From Sinonovacula constricta (taxonomy: Eukaryota > Mollusca > Bivalvia > Cardiida > Solecurtidae), in assembly GCA_007844125.1 (NCBI GenBank), contig CM017573.1, positions 9,315,911 through 9,379,910 of the forward strand: a stretch of 64,000 nucleotides of DNA. Direction: 5' to 3'. Each line of letters starts with the position of its first letter. Positions within the stretch are counted from its first letter, which is position 1. Of this stretch, positions 47,149 to 59,739 are shown in pieces. Under the pieces are notes generated by a model. That model searched no databases. It saw nothing but the letters and a program-made list of their open reading frames with translations, and was not told the origin of the DNA. Position numbers and translations under genes: made by a program.

Positions 47149-48391
47149 CATGTTAGTAGAACAATCTTCCATCGACATTTTGTTTAGGAATAAAATGAAA
47201 TATAAACGTGTGTTTGAAACTCTGTACTTCAGTAAATGTTACAGATAAGTATGTAGTTGGTGTATTGTTGTATTTGCATTAAATATTTTGTACAAATGTT
47301 CCTACAATTAAAGTTTTATTCAATTCATTCATTGTTTTCATCTCAGTTCGCCATGTTTGTATATTTTACATCAACATCAAAACAATGACGTCATTAATCA
47401 TAACACTATGACGTCATCACATACGGATAATTCGCTTTCCCGCAAAATCAACAAAAAGACGCAACGTCATCAATACATTACTGCAATGCTGAATTATTTC
47501 AATTAAAAGATTCTTAATACTTCTGTCATTTTGGTTTAATGCATGTGTTAGAATTCGTGTCACATGTAGTGGTATGTAATATGTCCGGCAGTTGTTATAT
47601 AAATAATCGGCAAAAGATTTTCAATGTTATTTTGTTGAAACAATTGTAGCCGTGACTCGCAAGTCGTCAATTTTAGTATATAATGTACATTATCTAGTTA
47701 GTATATAATATTTGTAATAAATAAATTTTACAAACAATTAACAACTGTGAGATGTGTGGTTCAGTTAGAACTCTGTTTTATCTGCAGGAAGTCAAATATC
47801 AGTGACAATGTTATAAAATAAAGAAACATATTAGGCAGGTCTGTGACAAGTTGATTAAGAAGTTAAATGTATTGTTCAGTGCTTCTAAAGAGATGTGACC
47901 AGTTTATAAGTCATATCGAAATTGATCATGCATTCAGATATGTTAATCGTAAATTAACGATCAGAAATTGCATAAACAATATCGACTGGGGCAATATATG
48001 TACGCGGAATTGTTTATAAAACTAGAATTTTTACAGTTGTTACAGTTAAAATATTTATTGTCTCTATAGGACTCCATAAACACAGTCATTTATGTGCTGT
48101 CCAGAGGCATACCCCGCCCCCCACTTGGACATTTATAGAATGTTTGTAGGTGAGTTTTCCAAAAAATATCTCTGAGTGGAGTGGGGTGAATTCAATAATA
48201 TTGCATTTAAACATTTAGTAACATTTTATGTCAAAATAATTTGCAAGAAATACATGTTTCTATTGTGTGTGACAACTGTTTTGATTCCATAATCGATGTT
48301 TATGCAGGAATACCTGTTTGTATGTAACAATTCTGTTTTACCTATCATTGCATATCCCAAATTGTGCATGATTCCAAAAGCGGATCTAGGA
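47149..48391. other. Downstream flank of the TRIM-like gene, no gene seen
   Basis: AT-rich with a C-rich patch at 48107-48123. The last bases before copy B (GCGGATCTAGGATTTTACCC) resemble the ends of hAT-type miniature elements, so the duplication boundary may coincide with one. Confidence 0.5.
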
Positions 48392-48505
48392 TTTTACCCT
48401 AGGCGGGCGAGAAACTTTCCTCAAATGTTTAAACGACCTCATTTTATGATTTTTGGATTTACACGCCAATGGCATATACTACACATAGAAGACATAAGAT
48501 GACCC

Positions 48506-48998
48506 TTCAAGGTGGTATCCGGCAGTTTGAACTAAAATATCTTTTTCTCAACCAAAGAAGTCATTGTTACCTGAAAATATCATGCAAAATGCTGCTTATT
48601 GATTTACCCAAGATCAGTGTGAACAGTGAAATATAAATCCTCAGTTCTCATCGCAGATATTTCCTATCCGAGACTTGCTGCTGAGATAGCTATTTTTAAC
48701 TAAGAATACCACGTGACCACTTACTTTTGAGATAACGTTATATGGTCATCTGGGTAATACGCTCTGAATTGATATCCTTTTTAGCAGACTTCCCATCGTG
48801 TTTATTTATAGATTTGGAATTGTTGAACTTTTAGAGTTTTATCACGATTTGTGCTTACAATATATGCAGTCTTCAAAGCCGTCTTTACTTACACTAAAGT
48901 GTGAGTTTATGCAGAAATTATGTCCCGATTCCCCGAAGCAGTGGTAATGTATTGTGACATGAATTTGATGTAGGCAAACTGTTGGTACCACCTTTAAA
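48506..48998 (+). mobile_element. MITE-like element with GGTGGTATCCGRCAGTTTG inverted ends (copy B)
   Basis: Orthologous by duplication to the element at 119-618, with the same ends (GGTGGTATCCGGCAGTTTGA and GTTGGTACCACC). It was therefore present before the segment duplicated. Confidence 0.6.
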
Positions 48999-50794
48999 GA
49001 TAACATTAATGATGTATTCGAAGGTTGTTTTGAACACATTAGCTATAAGGGTGGTCCGGGACAGGCTCTCCCGTGAAATATTGGATTTCTTGAATGCCGG
49101 ATATGTGTTCTAATGTAAATCAGGATCACATTCGATACAATTTTACCAGTCTTTAAAATGTAATTTTTTTATTAGATATGTTCTACGAGTTTTATTCGTG
49201 TTCCTTGCGCGCACCCCAAATCCACTCCCGGATTAGCAAAAATGTTGATATATGAAATTAAAAAAAAATATTGCACCTTTATTATATAGTTAATCTATTA
49301 TCTTTTGTATGAACAAATGTGTCAATGGAGATGTATATATAATCAATGTATATATTGTCAATAATTGTTTTATTGTGTTTATTGTTGTTGTTTTTGTTTT
49401 TTTAGAAAGAATGGGTTTAAAATGGCCTGAACATAGTTTAACATATTATATGTACATTCAAACTACATTTTTTTCTAACTATTTTGTCACTGTAAGGCCA
49501 ATAATTGTTTATTTTATTATTCACACTGCATGTTAATTTCAAATATTGCATAAGTTTGGGATCAATGATTGTTCAGTTTATGCAAGAAGTATACACGTGA
49601 TATGTATTCGAGAAAACGCTGTTTAAATGTTTCCTAGCTAGATTGGATTTTCTGTAAATAATTAATATTGAAGAACGCTATTAAGTTTGTTTTAAACTTT
49701 GCTTAACCTAAATGCAATCAATTCTGTTGTCGACTATCCACAAACGACTGAATCTTTTCTTGAATTTCGCCCAAAATACTTTTAGCAAATATGATTGCAT
49801 ACATTTGCTTCTAAGAGGGCCCGGGGACTGCTGTTCTGTGAAAATGTCGATATCTAGAATGCCGCATACGTGATCTAACGTGAATAGGGGACCAAATGCG
49901 ATACATTTTCCATAGATTTGATGAAGAAAGTTTTGGAGAAAACTCAAGAGCAGCGTTGTTTATATGTGAATAAACCATTGCTTCCTGAATAGGGCCTTTA
50001 TGCTGATTAACCATTTAAAACGTGATACCAATAATTGTTATTGGAATTGTGAATTGTTGTTAGAATAAAGCTTAAACTCGTAGATGTTTTAGAGTTTTAG
50101 ATGATCGGTTCATCGAATAGAATATAATAATTACTGTAATTATGTACGTGTATTTGAATGTAAAATGTAAAACCTGTGTTTGATAGAGATACCAATATAT
50201 ATCATGCATTTGCTTTGATTATTTTCTCTTTTTTAAGTTGCTAAACTAATATGTATATCTTCATATATAATAAACTATTTAATCTATGCTTTTTTTGGTC
50301 ATTCTGTCTGTAAAATCCCCATAACCTCCAAACTAGAAAAAGTGTCAGTTTGCTTTAACTAAGCCTAGCGATATTTTCCAAACGCTAAATACTGCTAGGG
50401 GTAAAAACAGTATTGTAAATAATAATTTACATAAAGTGATGCCTTATAAATGTCACAGTACACAGTAAGGCTAAAACACACAATAATATATATATTTCAA
50501 AATATTTAAGTTATTTTCGAAAGTATAGGTGAAAGAAAACAATAAATTAAATTTCAATTAACAGTTTATGATAACGTGTGGCGAGTATTATTATAACAGT
50601 CTGATACTGTTTAAAAAGTACCTATGAATATTTTACCTTCGATGTACGATCATTTTATGCAGGCATTACACATGCAGGTCAACATAAGAATGGCTAGTGA
50701 AATAATATTCCGTTCATCTATTTATTTTTGCCGAATAAATTACAGTCATTTAGTTACTTTGTCGTAATACATCAAATTCAATCTCATAGGGTTT

Positions 50795-52432
50795 AATAAT
50801 GTCATGTATAGGACATAATAACGTCATGCCAGGGCATGACAAGGTCGTAACAGCAATGTATAGGGTATAATAACGTCATGACAGCAATGAATACGACATA
50901 ATAACGTCCTGACAGCAATGTATAGGGCATAATAACGTCATGCCAGCAATATATAGGACATAATAACGTCATGACAGCAATGTATAGGGCATAATAACGT
51001 CGTGCCAGCAATGTATAGGGCATAATAACGTCATGACAGTAATGTATAGGGCATAATAACGTCATGACAGCAATGTATAGGCCATAATAACGTCATGACA
51101 GCAATGTATAGGGCATAATAACGTCATGGCAGCTATGTATAGGACATAATAACGTCATGACAGCAACGTATTGGGCATAATAACGTCATGACAGCAATGT
51201 ATAGGGCATAATAACGTCATGACAGCAATGTATAGGGCATAACAACGTCATGACAGCAATGTATAGGGCATAACAACGTCATGACAGCAATGTATTGGGC
51301 ACAATAACGTCATGACAGCAATGTATAGGGCATAATAACGTCATGACAGCAATGTATAGGACATAACAACGTCATGACAGCAATGTATAGGGCATAATAC
51401 CGCCGTGACAGCAACGTATTGGGCACAATAACGTCATGACAGCAACGTAAAGGGCCTAATAACGTCATGACAGCAATGTATAGGACATAATAACGTCATG
51501 ACAGCAATGTATAGGACATACCAACGTCATGACAGCAATGTATAGGGCATAATAACGTCATGACAGCAATGTATAGGACATAACAACGTCATGACAGCAA
51601 TGTATGGGGCATAATACCGTCATGACAGCAACGTATTGGGCACAATAACGTCATGACAGCAACGTAAAGGGCCTAATAACGTCATGACAACAATGTATAG
51701 GGCATAATAACGTCATGACAGCAATGTATAGGACATAATAACGTCATGACAACAATGTATAGGGCATAATAACGTCATGACAGCAATGTATAGGACATAA
51801 TAACGTCATGACAACAATGTATAGGACATAATAACGTCATGCCAGCAATGTATAGGGCATAATAACGTCATGACAGCAATGTATAGGACATAATAACGTC
51901 ATGACAGCAACGTATTGGGCACAATAACGTCATGACAGCAACGTAAAGGGCCTAATAACGTCATGACAGCAATGTATAGAGCATAATAACGTCATGACAG
52001 CAATGTATAGGACATGACAGCAATGTATAGGGTATAATAACGTCATGACAGCAATGTATAGGGTATAATAACGTCATGACAGCAATGTATAGGACATGAC
52101 AGCAATGTATAGGGTATAATAACGTCATGACAGCAATGTATAGGACATGACAGCAATGTATAGGGCATAACAACGTCATGACAGCAATGTATTGGGCACA
52201 ATAACGTCATGACAGCAATGTATAGGACATAATAAAGTCATGACGTATAGGACATAATAACGTCATGACAGCAATGTATAGGGCATAATAACGTCATGAC
52301 AGCAATGTATAGGGCATAACAACGTCATGACAGCAATGTATAGGACATGACAGCAATGTATAGGGTATAATAACGTCATGACAGCAATGTATAGGGCATA
52401 ATAACGTCACGACAGCAATGTAAAGGGTTTGA
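50795..52432. repeat. 31-bp minisatellite, copy B (about 52 units)
   Basis: Same unit as 2500-3757. It shows its own higher-order structure: the pair AACGTATTGGGCACAATAAC and AACGTAAAGGGCCTAATAAC recurs near 51415, 51630 and 51908. Short units in which AGGACATGACAGC skips 12 bp appear near 52010-52155 and 52340. Confidence 0.9.
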
Positions 52433-52690
52433 AATTGTGACGTGTGAGAGTGGGTGTGATGGTGTGAGTGTGTGAGAGAGTGGGTGTGAAAGTGTGGGGG
52501 TATGTCCGAATGTGTGGTGAGGGTGTGGGTGGGTGTGAGAGTAGGTGAGAGGATGTGGTTGGTGAGAGTTTCGTTGGGTGTAAACGTGTAGATATGAAAG
52601 TGCGAGAGAGTGGTTGTGTGTGGTGTGGGTAGGTGTGAAAGTGGGAGTTTGTGAGTGGATTATGGAAATATAAGGGCGTTTTACTACATT
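52433..52690. repeat. GTGTGAGAGTGGG-type minisatellite, copy B
   Basis: Counterpart of 3757-4010, ending at the same AAATATAAGGGCGTTTTACT boundary. Confidence 0.75.
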
Positions 52691-52849
52691 TGGAACGCAA
52701 CATACAAGTTCCACTAAAAAACTAAAATTAAATTGTTTTGAACAAAGGGAAAATTCGAAAAATACCTTTATGTATGCTCCAAAATATTGTTATATTTATG
52801 AAATCATCTTTGTGAAACATAATTCTAACTCTCACAAATCCGACCCATA

Positions 52850-53735
52850 CTCTAACCCAAACCCCGACCCGACTCACACGCTCACTCCACATCCCATCCG
52901 CACTCTCACCAACATCCCGATCCACATGCTCACTCCACATCCCTCACGCACTCTCACCAACATACCGACCCACACGCGCACTTCACATCCCACCCACACT
53001 CTCACTCCACATCCCACCCGCACTCTCACCAACATCCCGACCCATACTCTCACTCCAAATCCCACCCGCACTCTCACCAACACCCTGAATCATACTCTCA
53101 CTCCACATCCCACCCGCCCTCTCACAACATCCCGACCCACACTCTCACTCCACATCCCATCCGCACTCTCACCAACATCCTGACCCGCACTCTTACTCCA
53201 CATCCCACCCACACTCTTACCAACATCCCGACCCACACTCTCACTCCACATCCCATCCGCACTCTCACCAACATCCTGACTTACACTCTCACTCCACATC
53301 CCACCCGCACTCTTACCAACATCCCGACCCACACTCTCAATCCACATCCCACCCGCACTCTTACCAACATCCTGACTTACACTCTCACTCCACATCCCAC
53401 CCGCACTCTTACCAACATCCCGACCCACACTCTCACTCCACATCCCATCCGCACTCTCACCAACATCCTGACCCACACTCTCACTCCACATCCCACCCGC
53501 ACTCTCACCAACATACCGACCCACACTCTCAATCCACATCCCACCCGCACTCTTACTAACATCCCGAGCCACACTCTCACTCCACATCCCATCCGCACTC
53601 TCACCAACATCCTGACCCACACTCTCACTCCACATCCCATCCGCACTCTCACCAACATACCGACCCACACTCTCACTCCACATCCCACCCGCACTCTTAC
53701 TAACATCCCGACCCCCACTCTCAGACTTACACCAG
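52850..53735. repeat. 48-bp minisatellite, copy B (about 18 units)
   Basis: The period is 48 bp (CACACTCTCACTCC at 53426 and 53474). As 48 is a multiple of three, the minus strand stays open for 197 codons as a 16-residue repeat (GMWSESVGRDVGESAD). There is no such frame of similar length in copy A, and no start context supports translation. Confidence 0.9.
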
Positions 53736-53794
53736 AGTCACATCCTTGAATCACGCACAGTTTTATAATCAGACGCGCACCCAGAATAACATTG

Positions 53795-53945
53795 AATGTT
53801 ACATCACATCACAGTCTCACACCCAGACCCACACCCAGACTCAATATCTTTCACCTTTAATCACGCAGTCTCAGAACCAGACCCACACCCAGACTAAATA
53901 TCTCTCACCTTTAATCACACAGTCTCACACCCAGACCCACACCTA
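53795..53945. repeat. 54-bp minisatellite, copy B (about 2-3 units)
   Basis: Counterpart of 4449-4775 with fewer units (CTCAATATCTTTCACCTTTA and CTAAATATCTCTCACCTTTA). Confidence 0.85.
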
Positions 53946-55319
53946 TTTAACAACCAAACGAGATCTACTTCTTTTCCCACAATCTTAATATTTAAGTAAT
54001 AAAGATATGGGTATACAGTGCGACAAGTACCCCTATTTGCCACAATCTACATCATAAGTTATATAAAATGTCAAAACCTTACAAGAAATACCAATTAATG
54101 GAAAATTGATATTACTATTAAAATGCAGGGATGGGAGATAAATCCAGATGGTGTAGATCGTAAAGTCGTTATTATCTCCCTTGGTAAACCGAACGTTTTC
54201 AACTAAATAGCTCAGAAATGTAATAATAATTATGTGGTACGACTACAAGACTGCAAACATCGTTTATACGTTGTTTTGGCATTTCAAGCTTTATTGTGAA
54301 TTATAAATTCTAGTTAATAATGCGAGCATGGATATTTCTCAATGTATTTTAGTACTTTCACCTCATTTTTTGTTTCAGACAAAAAATCTATGACAGATCA
54401 AAATTAATTTCAATTGCAAGATTATTTTAAACTAAGGGCCTATGGATTGTTCTATAGTTTTGATGTACTGAGCATAAAACATAAAAAAATCATATCGGTT
54501 TTAACAAATGTGCACTATCAAGACTTGCATTTACGAAAGATCTGTCGTATGTATGTTTGTGTTATATACTAATGCTAGTATTTTACTAAAGACACACAAA
54601 AAAAGTAATTTAGTAGCACTGGTACTGGAGATGCTACTTTAAACAATCTTATTTGAGCACAAAGGCAGAATATTAAGCATGAATCGACAGACCTTTGAAA
54701 CGTTATTATACATGTATGCGGTGAAAGGTGTGTGTGTGTGTGTGTGTGGTTTAAAAAAGTTTTTCTAGTATTATTGCCCCACTTCACAACTAGCGGAAAA
54801 TATTACATATTCAATTTAAAATCTACCTTTATATTTACCGTTCTAAAAACAACAGAACTCTTCAACAACATGTACTAGTAAGGATCTCATGATAAGCTAT
54901 AGAACAGGACATATGTCAGTTAAAATTATATAACAATACAGAATATTTATGCTGATTGTAAAACCTGTTCGTACCAATGAACTAAACATCGTTGTCTCCA
55001 TATATCTCTTTATTCATGAACGATTTTCTTTTATATCCACCAAGTCTCTAACATTCTGTACTTATATATCCATTTGTGAAATTTACTTTACTTTCTGTTA
55101 ATTTGTTGATATTTGAAAAACTTATACAAATGACATCTTGCTTAAGTCGTATTTCACAATGAAAACACTGTTTTAGTAGCAATTTCCATGCAAAGTGGCA
55201 GATTCTTATTTATTTCCTTAAAGATGTTGCCTTAATAAAGGAACATTCCAGCAGTATATTTTACTTCTATACATAAAGACACGTATCATCCTGTTAGAAA
55301 AGTAGCCAAAAAGAGCAGA

Positions 55320-55489
55320 TTGATTCTACTACTAATACTACTACTGCTGCTGCTGTTACTACTACTACTACTACTACTACCACTGCTACTACTGCTGCTG
55401 CTGCTGCTACTACTACTACTACTACTACTATTTCTACTACTACTACTACTACTACTATTTCTACTACTACTACTACTTCTACTACTACA

Positions 55490-55524
<35 letters not shown>

Positions 55525-55637
55525 CACGTCTTCTTCTTCTTCTCCTTCTTCTACTTCTACTTTCACTTCTACTACTAATACAACTGATACTTCGTGTACT
55601 TCTTCTACTACAACAACAACTACTACTACCACTAGGG
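55320..55637. repeat. (TAC)n / (TTC)n block, copy B
   Basis: Counterpart of 6150-6485. Open frames of poly-leucine, poly-valine or poly-serine on either strand are repeat artefacts. Confidence 0.9.
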
Positions 55638-55639
55638 CA

Positions 55640-56287
55640 GCCAAAAGAGTGGCGAGGAGTAGGGAGAGGAGGAGACGAGAAAGAAAGAGAGAGGAGGAGA
55701 CAGAGAGAGAGGGGAGACAGAAAGAGGAGGAGACAGAGAGAGGGGGAGACACAGAGAGAGAGACACACAGAGAGAGACACCCACAGAGGGAGACAGAGAA
55801 AGAGAGGGGTAGACACACACAGAAAGAGAGAGATCAAGAGAGGGAGAGAGACGGAGAGAGGGGAGAGACAGAGAGAGAAGGGGAAGACAGAGAGAGGAAG
55901 AGAGGGAGAGAGAGAGAGGGAGACAGCAGGCGCGTTTCTGCCATTACGCACTTTACGCACGTGCGTAACTTCCGTTCGAAAAATCGAAAAACTGAAAGTA
56001 CCAAAAACACTAAGAAAGTCGATGCCTACACCGGGTTAGGAATGATATAACTTATTTCCGTAGTTTCTATGCTATAAAATCTTATTACCACATATTAAAG
56101 TTGAAAAGGTTTTTAAATGATTAAACTTATACACGTCATGATTTTAGTCGTTCATATTTTTCCTCGCATGTCCGCATTTTACCTGTTAGTCATTAGAAAA
56201 GAACCGAATATAATCAAAAGTATTACTACAAAGGTTAAATTCCCTTGTAATTGTACGCATGTTCAAAAATGGCCCAGATACGCACCT

Positions 56288-56359
<72 letters not shown>

Positions 56360-56393
56360 AAGAGAGAGAGAAAGAAAGAAAGAGAGAGAGAGA
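55640..56393. repeat. (GA)n-rich block, copy B, split by an insertion
   Basis: GA-rich runs at 55660-55926 and 56289-56393 correspond to the single block at 6515-6797. The gap is the hAT-like element. Confidence 0.9.
55927..56288. mobile_element. hAT-like MITE (362 bp) with 8-bp target duplication
   Basis: The left end CAGGCGCGTTTCTGCCATT is matched by the reverse complement of the right end, CAGGTGCGTATCTGGGCCATT. The flanking octamers GGAGACAG (55919-55926) and GGAGAGAG (56289-56296) differ at one base, consistent with the 8-bp target duplication of hAT elements. It holds a perfect 16-bp palindrome TTACGCACGTGCGTAA at 55953-55968 and no coding capacity. It is absent from copy A. Confidence 0.8.
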
Positions 56394-56805
56394 TCTATGA
56401 ACATCTAGAAATAGAGGGACAAACAAATAGTATATAGACGAGATGGGGAGTGAGCTACAAGGGTAAAGACGCTTCACTTAATCACTACAAATGCTCATAA
56501 CTTTCGTTTTTTATTGGTGATAGAACTATAAAACTGGTGCTCAGGTAAAGGTTATAGATTGACCATGGTGGTAATGTGCCAGTTTTTCAAATTAGCACTC
56601 ATGAATATTCATAAATTTAAATAAGAATCGTACCCCTACTAGTCTTTCATATGTTGGTCTAAGTTTCATATAATTTTGGGGATGATTTTTTAATTTAATT
56701 TCGTTATAATTTTGCACACTAAATTTTAATGCATAATATACCTAGAAAATCTGCTTATACCATAACATGAAATACATTTTTATATTATTCCTTTAGTGCC
56801 ATCAA

Positions 56806-57020
56806 GAAGAATGTTGGAGAATAAGTTACAACGAAAGCATAAGAGAGGAAAGAAAAATAATGAAAGGAGGGAATTGTGAGTGGGGAATGAAGGATAGGAA
56901 AAAACTAATTATAAGCAGATAAATACGCCGAAAACAATGGAAGCCATGGAATGAAGGAATGGATAAAAGACAAATGAGGAAGGTGTGAAGAAGGAAAGAG
57001 GTACAGTCAACAGGAAAACC
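56806..57020 (+). repeat. GA-rich dispersed segment, matching 10815-11035
   Basis: Aligned stretches include GAGGAAAGAAAAATAATGAA, GGGGAATGAAGGATAGGAAA and GCCGAAAACAATGGAAG. It joins directly to the end of copy B. Confidence 0.75.
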
Positions 57021-57109
57021 TACTTAAGTAAAATTAAAAACTAACTTGGATTCAACAATACACTATTTACTTTTCACTGTAAAACCATCCAAACAGTTCA
57101 AACAGAAGA

Positions 57110-57290
57110 AATAGTTGGATATAAATAACAAAGTTCCCTCCCCTGATTATCTACATCTTCCATTACGTATGTCATGATAAAAGCGACCTAGCTTTGCGTC
57201 ATTTTCTTTTTTAAATTTCTTATAAAAACCTCAAGGCACTGGTATAACTTTAAAGTAAATAAGTCGAGCTTATATATAATCATATAATAT
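57110..57290 (+). repeat. Dispersed segment shared with 63700-63890
   Basis: ATCTACATCTTCCATTACG, the ATTTTCTTTT patch and ACTTTAAAGTAAATAAGTCG occur in order in both places with many substitutions. This is an older copy pair than A/B. Confidence 0.65.
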
Positions 57291-57479
57291 ATTATAATCA
57301 TAGGACAACCGCCACGAATTTGACATGTGTTCTAGGTGGGTCTGGGGCTTGTATGTACACAACTAATTGACCTATGTAGGCCTACATATAAATGTACATA
57401 TATTTTGAATTGTAATGATGTTATTATAACATATTATCTGTTATAGACTAATGGTTACAGTGGATCAACATCCGACTTA

Positions 57480-57690
57480 CATCTACTTTCACACTCACAC
57501 TTTCACACCCACACCCACACTTTCATATTAAACTCAGGCCCACTTTCACACTCCCACCCACATTCGCTTTCACACTTTCTCCGACGTTCAAACTCACACC
57601 TACTTCCACACTAAACTCACCCAAACTTTCACACCCACATTCACACTCCCACCCACACTCACATCCACTTTCACACTCCCACCCACTTTC
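57480..57690. repeat. CTTTCACACTCCCACCC-type minisatellite
   Basis: Irregular units of ACTTTCACACTCCCACCCAC, like 11230-11400 and complementary to 63180-63370. It ends in CAGACAGACAAACAGACAG. Confidence 0.75.
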
Positions 57691-57986
57691 AGACAGACAG
57701 ACAAACAGACAGATGGATAGACATATATAAATACGAAAATAGATTGCTCAGAACACGAGACGTCTTTCGATTTAAGACATTTCTTGTAGGATGAGTAAAA
57801 ATGTGGAGTGTATAAAATGACCCACATTTTCTGACTACATTTAAATTCAGCAAATACATTTACTTAATATTTTGTAAAATGTCGGTTTTGAATCTAAATT
57901 ATATATTTATAGAGCAAACGAAGTCATGAAGATACCCCCAAGGTTCATCGCCATACTATTCAGATCAGTCAGATATTTCAGCGGTG

Positions 57987-57988
57987 GG

Positions 57989-58062
<74 letters not shown>

Positions 58063-58068
58063 AGTGTA
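57987..58068. repeat. (TAG)n microsatellite
   Basis: About 27 GTA/TAG triplets, nearly uninterrupted. Confidence 0.95.
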
Positions 58069-59739
58069 AATTTTAATCATTCCTGGACCATTATTTTTGT
58101 TTTAATTGAAAACTGAAATAGTTGAAATTCAATGGATTTAATTATGTTACTAACCGAGTAGAATTTAATTGTAAAAAAATATATAAACATTTCGAAAGCC
58201 AGATGATTTGGGAAGCTTTAAAAAGTACATGATTAATAAATGTTCATCTGTCATAAGAAAATTATTTCATTCAGACAGTCTGACCAACTGCCGAACATCC
58301 CTTTTTTAAAGCTTTCTAAAATATATATTGGAGTATTCTTAACTGTACATCGTTTTATGTGCTTGTAGAAAAAAAAGAAAAAACAGAAAAAAAAGTATTT
58401 TCATGACATTGATGTGCGAACAATATCAAATATGTTTCGGTCTTACATTCGAAAATGTCTGTTCTGCTGTTTAAAACAGTGATGCACAGTTGTATTTTCT
58501 GTTTATGTTTTGCTTGTTTTGTTATGCTATGTCCATACTAGCGACGTCTAGCTATTTATTGGTGGAGGAAGATCCCAGACTTATTTCTGGGTAGAACAGC
58601 CGGCTCTACGCAGGTTTCCTGGTAAACAGAATTTTTCATATCAATACCAGTCTATTGCTATGTGTCGACATCAGGTGGCCTACTTTGAATCTAATCTTAA
58701 TATTCAAATGGAGACTGAAACCACGTAGAATTCAAAGAAAGCAAACATCTTGAACACCTATGCACTATAATAGACTGATCCACTTTTACCGGAAGTACTT
58801 AGTTCATTGAAATTTTGGAGGTTACCGACTGGCAATTAGGCAACATGTGCTTCATATGAAGCAGAACCTTCTTACAAGTTGCACAAGTTGTCTTATTTCC
58901 AGATCTTTCTGATAGATAATAAATAGCTATTTTAACTTATATACGGTTATTGGGGTCTATCATAGCTGGGTCATGATGCAATTTGTTTCAAACATTTCGC
59001 GATTCACTAAAGGATATAGAACAAACTTATTTAGTGGCGTCTAACCTGCAGATCACAGGGAACTGTGTTTATTTAAGTTGTTTATTCCGTTTTTCAAGGT
59101 ATTTTACCTTGGATGATTTTAAAGAGCACATTATATTGTTAAATACGTATTGGTTTTTAAATATGATTACGGAAATTAAATACATTTCAAATAATTAATG
59201 TTTTACAGACAGGAAAAATTGAAGTTTAGTATTATTGTCTGGGGGTGAAGAAAAGAATAGCCAGCCTATTTACTGTGATAAGACCTCCATTATTAAGAAG
59301 TTTTTTTTTTCAAACTCTTTTCTGACTGTTGGGTGTTGCACACAACTAACTAAAATGTGCTTAAATGATTCTTGTTGATTACGGCAATATGGGCCCTGGG
59401 TCTAGCTCTGTTTTCTTTGCCTAGGTAACTATCTTCTATTCCTAGACGAGAGAACATTTTATCTTTAGCTGTGTTTCTATGATAGAGTTAACCTCAGGGA
59501 TTCTCTTCCCATATTCATTGTTTCCTGATGTTTTGTATTCTATGAAATTATTAAAAAAAATGTAAAAGAAAACAGTATACACAAAGTACTGATAAAGGAT
59601 AAATTCATTGAAAGATCAAAGAGTATGGTGAAGGAAAATACAAGAGAAGGAAGAATGAGATTTACAAACAAAAGCTAATCAATCGGTAAAAAGGAAAAAT
59701 GTATCCACTTAATGTCAGATAATGTATTGAACAGAAACG
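58069..59739. other. No gene seen; dispersed motif at 58549-58625
   Basis: AT-rich. The motif GGAGGAAGATCCCAGACTTA then GGGTAGAACAGCCGG at 58549-58625 is the relative of 9345-9425 and 62755-62815. A 71-codon frame at 58983-59198 has no recognised feature. Confidence 0.45.

Larger units (their letters stand above)
48392..56810 (+). repeat. Segmental duplication, copy B
   Basis: Direct-orientation partner of 1-7215, with the left boundary at 48392 aligned to base 1. It is about 1.2 kb longer because its 31-bp and 48-bp arrays are expanded and because of a 362-bp insertion at 55927-56288. After 56806 it joins sequence equivalent to about 10815 in the left copy region. No gene is recognised inside. 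Confidence 0.9.

Noticed and set aside
53090..53683. 197-codon minus-strand frame with a 16-residue repeat
   Set aside because: The 48-bp period is a multiple of three, so the frame stays open by arithmetic. Copy A lacks a comparable frame.
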